Shown: piece by piece, positions 7,153 to 11,185 of the stretch | Layout of the letters: each line of letters begins with the position of its first letter | How positions within the stretch are numbered: the first letter of the stretch is position 1 | Source: Spirochaetales bacterium UBA4629 | Lineage (GTDB): Bacteria; Spirochaetota; Spirochaetia; Sphaerochaetales; Sphaerochaetaceae | Length of the DNA: 11,185 bases | Direction of reading: 5' to 3' | Assembly (NCBI GenBank): GCA_002406055.1 | Contig: DHMZ01000072.1 | Location: forward strand, 1 to 11,185 | Made by a program: the position numbers and the translations under genes | The notes under the pieces: model-generated | The model's database searches: none | Seen by the model: only the letters and a program-made list of their open reading frames with translations | Told to the model about the DNA's origin: nothing

Positions 7153-7193
7153 AAGAAGTCCCCATAGTTTTTCTATGAGAACTTCTTTTTTTT
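7153..7193 (+). terminator. Rho-independent terminator after the MATE gene
   Basis: AAGAAGT (7153-7159) pairs with ACTTCTT (7181-7187), and inside it CATAG (7163-7167) pairs with CTATG (7173-7177) around a five-T loop, with a small internal loop between the two stems. A run of eight T follows at 7186-7193. It ends about 10 bases from the convergent lyase gene's stop. On the opposite strand the stem is not followed by T residues, so it should act mainly rightward. Confidence 0.85.
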
Positions 7194-7202
7194 AGAATAG
7201 AC

Positions 7203-10118
7203 TTATAAGTGAGCTCCATATTCTGTGTCTTGTTCTAAAAGCCCATGAGTATTAATCTTTCCGTTTTCAAATGATAAGTTAATCTTAGTTGTGTCTATAG
7301 AGCGAAAAATATCTTCACCAAACCTCTCTCCCTCGCTATTAACACCAACGTTTCCGTTTGAGAAGAAATTATTTGGACTTATAAGTGTTGTTTGCTCTTT
7401 AATATCATCTGAGAGTGTACCTGAGATGGATAAGAGGTTTTCAACAGTGTAGTCTCTTTCTCCATTTCCTTTACCATATAGGGTGAGGTTTCTATTGCCA
7501 TTGTTATAGAGTGTGCAATTAATAATTGTTAAAGAAGGATTAGAGTTTGATGTTAATCCATTAGTTGAATTATTAAAGCTAATTGAATTTTCAATAGTAT
7601 GGTTAACACTAATGCCATCTCCACCAAGCTTAAAGCCATTACCATCCCCACTACCTTCCCCATTACTTAATCTTCCATTTGCATATGCAATACAATTTTT
7701 AATTGTAACTCGTCCAATAGGACCTGTTTCCATCTTTGAATACAAATCCCATCCATCATCAATATTTGAATAGGAAATACAGTAAGAGAAGAGATTGTTT
7801 TCTCCTACTGTTAGTTTTGCAGCAAAACCATCAGCATTGTTCTGGGCTAAATCTGAATTGTCATGGGAGATGCAATACTGAACTGTATTATCGTGTGGCC
7901 ATAAAGAAGGGGAGTTTAAACTTGAACCACTAATTTGAATACCGGTATCTCCACAGTTATATGCGTTAACAAAGCTAATTGTATTAAAAGAACCAGCAAC
8001 CTGAAGTCCTTTTGAGCCATCGGGAGTATTAGTGATATCAACATTTTCAACATTCCAGTAGTTTCCCCAAATAACAAGCCCACCTTTATCTGCGCTTTTG
8101 CTAAAGCGAAGGATAGCTCTTTCTCCGTCGACACTTTTTAAAGTTTTAGCACTGTTCTCCTCACCATCATTTCCTCTTTCAATGATGAGTTGTTTCCCTA
8201 TATTATATACTCCACCTTCTAGGAGTATAGTTTGACCTGGTTTTGCAAATAAAAGTGCAGATTCCAGATTTAATGGAGAGTCCTTTGTTCCCTCATTAAA
8301 ACCAAAACCCTTTGGAGAAGTGTAGATATTTTCTCCCTTAATCTCTCGTACCTGGACATTCTTATAAAAGCTTAGCTCTTTATAGCTTTCCTCATAGATT
8401 CCTTTTTCTTCGTTGTACTGGGCAATTCTTTCCTTTAAGTTTGGCCTGTAGCTTTCGTTTGGCTTAAAGGAAATAAATAGGTCATTAGAAGAAGAGAGAA
8501 GAGTGATAGACTCTTTGTATTCTTCGTTTGCTTTTATTTCTTGATTCTTAATATAGTAGTGATCTGTTCCTGATTCTTTTACCGATAGGCTTCCATCTGA
8601 ATTAGATGTAAAAGAGAAAGGATAGCTTTTGCTCCAAAAGCCAGAAGGAGAGCCAATGGAAGTCGAGAGTGGAATAAGTGTAGGCTTTTCCTCTTCTCTA
8701 GGAGGATCCTCTTCTGGGTTTGTTATTGTCAAAGATATATCAGAAACAGTTATTTCACACCATCTAGCAGCAGCAAAGCCAACATAAACATAATCTTTAT
8801 CAAGTTCTAAGAGTTTTTCTGGGCCAAAAAGAGTAAAAGATGAAGGATACTCCTTTCTTACATATTCGCCTTCTTCATTAATAATCCATTCTCTATTTTC
8901 TTCAGGAACAGTATAGAAACAGTGATAGCCAGTATTATCCTTTTTCAGAGTTAAATAATATTCGTCGCCACTCTTAACAAGACAATCCTTGTCAAATGAG
9001 AATGCATGATATTCAGTTTTTGCTTCTTCACTTATAGTGCTGTCTCCACTGCTAAGTGTATTCTGCGTAATATTAGTAACAAATCTAGTACCAAGAGTAT
9101 CTTTACTTGAGTACTTAACGCCATTAATAGTTTCTTCTAGTTTTGTAGCAATTAAAGAAACACTATTAGTGTAGTGGTTCTTGTTGCTTACTCCATCCTC
9201 GCCAAGACTATCCATTGCAATTAAAGCGAAGCCTTCTTGACCGTCAGGAGTTGGGTTTATCCAATCAACAGTTATTTTGCAAGAAATAACAAAGTTCTCT
9301 CTCTTACTATCAATTTTTGTATAGTAAAATGAAAGGCCATCATGTAGAGATGTAAATTTACCTCCCTGTTCTGTTCTTGAGCCAGCATAAAGCTTTATTT
9401 TGAGATTATCACTATCGAGTATTTCGTAGTGATTTAAACTCTCTTTTGTGCTTTGTCCAAAGTAAGAGAAATTCCACTCTCTATCCCGTAGTGCTCTTAC
9501 TGTTTTTTTCAAAAGAGGAGATTTGACACTTTCTCCTTTGCGGTTTGCACTTACTTCTATTAGGTAGCTTTTGTCTTCTTGCAGAGAAGAAAAAGAGAGC
9601 TTATTGAGAGCTGTTGTCTCTTCAGTGACAATTTCATTAGTAATATAGTCATATATTCTAATGGTGTAATTCTCAGCTTCCTTTACAGTATCGAAAGAGA
9701 TAGTAAGTGTGTTATTTCCTTCATTAAATGCATTAACACTTGGTGGCACTAAAGGAAGTATATATGAAAAAGAATGGTTATTTTCATATTCCTTTTCTTC
9801 ATCTTTTCGTGTTGCCAAAAGGGTTATGATGTAATCTCCACTATGGTCAAGAGAAAAGGTTAGCTTTCTTTCTTCTTTTTTTGAACGTCCTAATGTTTTT
9901 TTCTCAATTACTTTTGTTCCATCAAGTAGTTCTACTAATATTTTGTCTGCACCTTTTGGACCTGTTACACCATTAATGACTACAGTAATTTCATTTGTGT
10001 CTTCCTTTGGCACTATAGAAACAACATAAGGCTCTTTATAATCCTCTTGCCAATTAAATGAAGCAAAAACTGAGAATGTTAGTAAAAATAAAAATAAGAA
10101 GAAAGAAAGTCTTTTCAT
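7203..10118 (-). CDS. Secreted multidomain pectate lyase, polysaccharide lyase family 9
   Basis: A 971-residue exported enzyme that would cleave polygalacturonate by calcium-dependent beta-elimination. Residues 1-19 are a signal peptide ending VFA. Two beta-rich, fibronectin III-like modules follow (about 28-123 and 124-210), then a roughly 250-residue domain I cannot name (213-468, from WNFSYFGQSTKES to AARWCEITVSDI), an acidic proline-containing linker (468-480), another beta-rich stretch, and a right-handed parallel beta-helix (about 597-905) with a C-terminal extension. Within the helix, ADGFAAKL (D763) and DDGWD (D787, D788, D791) reproduce the calcium-site spacing of Dickeya Pel9A (Asp 209, 233, 234, 237). 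NGFKLGG (K830) matches its catalytic lysine. No cell-wall or lipid anchor is seen. It starts five bases after a small secreted-protein gene and has only a weak SD, so translation is probably coupled. No frameshift or missing key residue was seen. Confidence 0.93.
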   Translation of the reverse strand: MKRLSFFLFLFLLTFSVFASFNWQEDYKEPYVVSIVPKEDTNEITVVINGVTGPKGADKILVELLDGTKVIEKKTLGRSKKEERKLTFSLDHSGDYIITLLATRKDEEKEYENNHSFSYILPLVPPSVNAFNEGNNTLTISFDTVKEAENYTIRIYDYITNEIVTEETTALNKLSFSSLQEDKSYLIEVSANRKGESVKSPLLKKTVRALRDREWNFSYFGQSTKESLNHYEILDSDNLKIKLYAGSRTEQGGKFTSLHDGLSFYYTKIDSKRENFVISCKITVDWINPTPDGQEGFALIAMDSLGEDGVSNKNHYTNSVSLIATKLEETINGVKYSSKDTLGTRFVTNITQNTLSSGDSTISEEAKTEYHAFSFDKDCLVKSGDEYYLTLKKDNTGYHCFYTVPEENREWIINEEGEYVRKEYPSSFTLFGPEKLLELDKDYVYVGFAAARWCEITVSDISLTITNPEEDPPREEEKPTLIPLSTSIGSPSGFWSKSYPFSFTSNSDGSLSVKESGTDHYYIKNQEIKANEEYKESITLLSSSNDLFISFKPNESYRPNLKERIAQYNEEKGIYEESYKELSFYKNVQVREIKGENIYTSPKGFGFNEGTKDSPLNLESALLFAKPGQTILLEGGVYNIGKQLIIERGNDGEENSAKTLKSVDGERAILRFSKSADKGGLVIWGNYWNVENVDITNTPDGSKGLQVAGSFNTISFVNAYNCGDTGIQISGSSLNSPSLWPHDNTVQYCISHDNSDLAQNNADGFAAKLTVGENNLFSYCISYSNIDDGWDLYSKMETGPIGRVTIKNCIAYANGRLSNGEGSGDGNGFKLGGDGISVNHTIENSISFNNSTNGLTSNSNPSLTIINCTLYNNGNRNLTLYGKGNGERDYTVENLLSISGTLSDDIKEQTTLISPNNFFSNGNVGVNSEGERFGEDIFRSIDTTKINLSFENGKINTHGLLEQDTEYGAHL

Positions 10119-10123
10119 ATCAC

Positions 10124-10627
10124 TTACTCAATTTTTATAGCGTAGATATAGATTCCACTTTTAGCAGAACAAATTGTGTAGGTTCCATCTTCATTTGCAC
10201 TAAAGCTTGCAATTCCTGCTTCCATTAGTGATGTTGCAGGAGGTGCGGGAAGTGAAAAGAGTACATCATTTGAAGATGATGACATAACATTTAAAACTCT
10301 CTCATCTGTTTTGCTTGTTGAATTAAGATAGACGGTAACCTTGTCACCTTTCTTTAACTTGAATGTTATACTTAGCTTGTCTTTATTTCCACTTCCACCA
10401 AGTTTAATTCTGTTATTAAAGATCTCTCCATCTTCAGCTTCTCTCTCATCCATCTCTTGGATTGCAATAGGCTTGTCTGATGTTGCATTGATAGTAAAGC
10501 CGTCATAATTTGTCTTTTCGCTTAATGATATTGGTTCCAAATCATTTGCAGAAAAGAAAACGTCCGTTGCATAAATAGTGGTAGAAAGCATAAATAATAT
10601 GCCTACAAAGACCAATAGTTTTTTCAT
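10124..10627 (-). CDS. Small secreted carbohydrate-binding-like protein, encoded just upstream of the pectate lyase
   Basis: A 167-residue exported protein with a signal peptide (residues 1-20, ending IYA) and a single beta-rich domain. Features are a DGFTINA strand, RIKLGGSG, an alternating segment LSITFKLKKGDKVTVYLNS, and a C-terminal GTYTICSAKSGIYIYAIKIE. This pattern resembles the non-catalytic beta-sandwich appended to PL1 pectate lyases in gut bacteria, here as a stand-alone protein. That resemblance is recalled rather than searched. A carbohydrate-binding or substrate-targeting role beside the PL9 enzyme is likely but unproven. A GGAGAA SD five bases before the ATG supports the start. 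It is the first gene of a two-gene operon, and no clear minus-strand promoter could be chosen in the AT-rich upstream region. Confidence 0.75.
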   Translation of the reverse strand: MKKLLVFVGILFMLSTTIYATDVFFSANDLEPISLSEKTNYDGFTINATSDKPIAIQEMDEREAEDGEIFNNRIKLGGSGNKDKLSITFKLKKGDKVTVYLNSTSKTDERVLNVMSSSSNDVLFSLPAPPATSLMEAGIASFSANEDGTYTICSAKSGIYIYAIKIE

Positions 10628-10713
10628 AATAATTCTCCTTTTTTTATAGAATAGGAGAGAATAAAAAACGATTAATCTCTATATTTGTGAAAAAAAGACA
10701 TTCACTCTACCTA

Positions 10714-10742
10714 TTGTCGAAGAAGAAAAAGGAGATTATCTT
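10714..10742 (+). promoter_or_regulatory. Possible promoter of the calcium/cation antiporter gene
   Basis: TTGTCG (10714-10719) and TATCTT (10737-10742) are 17 bases apart, each matching four of six consensus bases. The start would be near 10749, giving a leader of about 14 bases that contains the GAGG SD. This is a moderate match in a spacer of about 135 bases shared with the divergent secreted-protein operon. Confidence 0.3.
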
Positions 10743-10762
10743 TTCTCTTCAGAGAGGATAAT

Positions 10763-11185
10763 GTGTTTTTAACTATTTTGTTGTTCTGTATTGGACTAGT
10801 TCTTTTGATAAAAGGTGGAGATTGGTTTGTTGATGGTGCAACTGGATGCGCTAAGCGTTTTCATATTCCAGAGCTTTTAATCGGAGCTACTGTTGTTTCT
10901 ATTGGAACAACGCTACCTGAAGTTATGGTAAGTGCTACATCTGCACTATCAGAACATGGCGAGATAGCTTATGGAAATGCTATTGGATCCGTAATATGTA
11001 ATACGTCTCTTATTGCTGCTTTAACTGTGGCTATAAGACCAACTGATGTTGATAAAAGTACACTTCGTATTCCAACATTATTCTTCTTTGTTAGTGCAAT
11101 TTTCTATGCATTAATTGCATATACAACAGGCTTCTTTGCTCGTTGGGTTGGTATCGTACTTCTCTTATTGTTTGTTGTTTATATG
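10763..11185 (+). CDS. Calcium/sodium antiporter, CaCA superfamily (N-terminal part; runs off window)
   Basis: The first 141 codons of a YrbG-like cation/Ca2+ exchanger remain open to the window edge; the family is typically about 300-360 residues. Residues 40-85 hold the alpha-1 repeat: IGATVVSIGTTLPEV, with the ion-binding acidic residue E53, then GNAIGSVICNTSLIAA with N80. An N-terminal helix with IKGGDWFVDGA precedes it, and further hydrophobic segments occupy residues 103-141. The second (alpha-2) repeat is outside the window. I place the start at GTG 10763, because GAGG lies five bases upstream and the nearby ATG at 10761 is in another frame that stops after three codons. It is divergent from the pectin operon and probably unrelated to it. 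Confidence 0.88.
   Translation, partial: MFLTILLFCIGLVLLIKGGDWFVDGATGCAKRFHIPELLIGATVVSIGTTLPEVMVSATSALSEHGEIAYGNAIGSVICNTSLIAALTVAIRPTDVDKSTLRIPTLFFFVSAIFYALIAYTTGFFARWVGIVLLLLFVVYM

Noticed and set aside
7513..8134. Several open frames of 65-86 codons on both strands over the beta-helix region
   Set aside because: All overlap the PL9 coding region in other frames, and the real frame has conserved catalytic residues; none has an SD or recognisable product.
7203..10627. Idea that the LacI-type protein in the window controls the pectin operon
   Set aside because: No CG-centred palindrome like that at 5761-5780 was found in the spacer at 10628-10762, and the regulator lies with the MATE gene instead.
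10633..10660. Inverted TTCTCC/GGAGAG pair that could hide the SD of the small secreted protein
   Set aside because: Only five or six base pairs form across an AT-rich loop; SD-like purine runs pair with pyrimidine runs by chance in such spacers.
10687..10705. GTGAA-N9-TTCAC inverted repeat upstream of the secreted-protein operon, resembling a CRP half-site pair
   Set aside because: The spacing does not fit TGTGA-N6-TCACA and the arms are only five bases.

Overview
The window is AT-rich, roughly one third G+C by eye. It holds nine protein genes, two of them cut by the window edges, with short spacers and Shine-Dalgarno (SD) sites of the GGAGAA or AGGAGG type. No rRNA, tRNA, CRISPR array, transposase or integrase was seen. 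A secreted family 9 pectate lyase, a MATE exporter, a LacI-type regulator and a DUF5058-type membrane protein fit a fermentative anaerobe of a plant-fed gut or rumen, either a low-GC Firmicute or a host-associated spirochaete. Neither secreted protein carries a sortase or lipobox anchor, and the sequence alone does not decide between the two groups.

Layout. (1) Positions 1-2449, minus strand: a three-gene operon of a DUF5058-type membrane protein, a second polytopic membrane protein and an M20 metallopeptidase that runs off the left edge. The genes are 2-9 bases apart. (2) 2450-2708: a divergent control region. Leftward it has a promoter followed by an 18-bp operator-like palindrome; rightward it has a TATAAT box. 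(3) 2709-4651, plus strand: a GT4 glycosyltransferase and a PlsC-like acyltransferase overlapping by 4 bases, probably building an acylated glycolipid or similar envelope molecule. (4) 4727-7193, plus strand: a LacI-family regulator, a CG-centred palindrome abutting a second promoter, a MATE transporter and a strong terminator. (5) 7203-10627, minus strand: a small secreted carbohydrate-binding-like protein followed 5 bases later by a 971-residue secreted pectate lyase with fibronectin-like modules and a PL9 beta-helix. (6) 10763-11185, plus strand: the first 141 residues of a calcium/cation antiporter.

How the genes work together. The two secreted proteins form a compact extracellular pectin-attack unit, but no oligogalacturonide importer or downstream catabolic gene lies in the window. 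The LacI-type protein most probably controls itself and the MATE gene, because the only CG-centred palindrome noticed lies between them. The least understood unit is the membrane pair with the M20 peptidase. It looks like a dedicated system for moving a small amide-bonded compound across the membrane and hydrolysing it, but its substrate cannot be read from the sequence. Most of the window is conventional; the control regions and that triad are the parts most worth following up.
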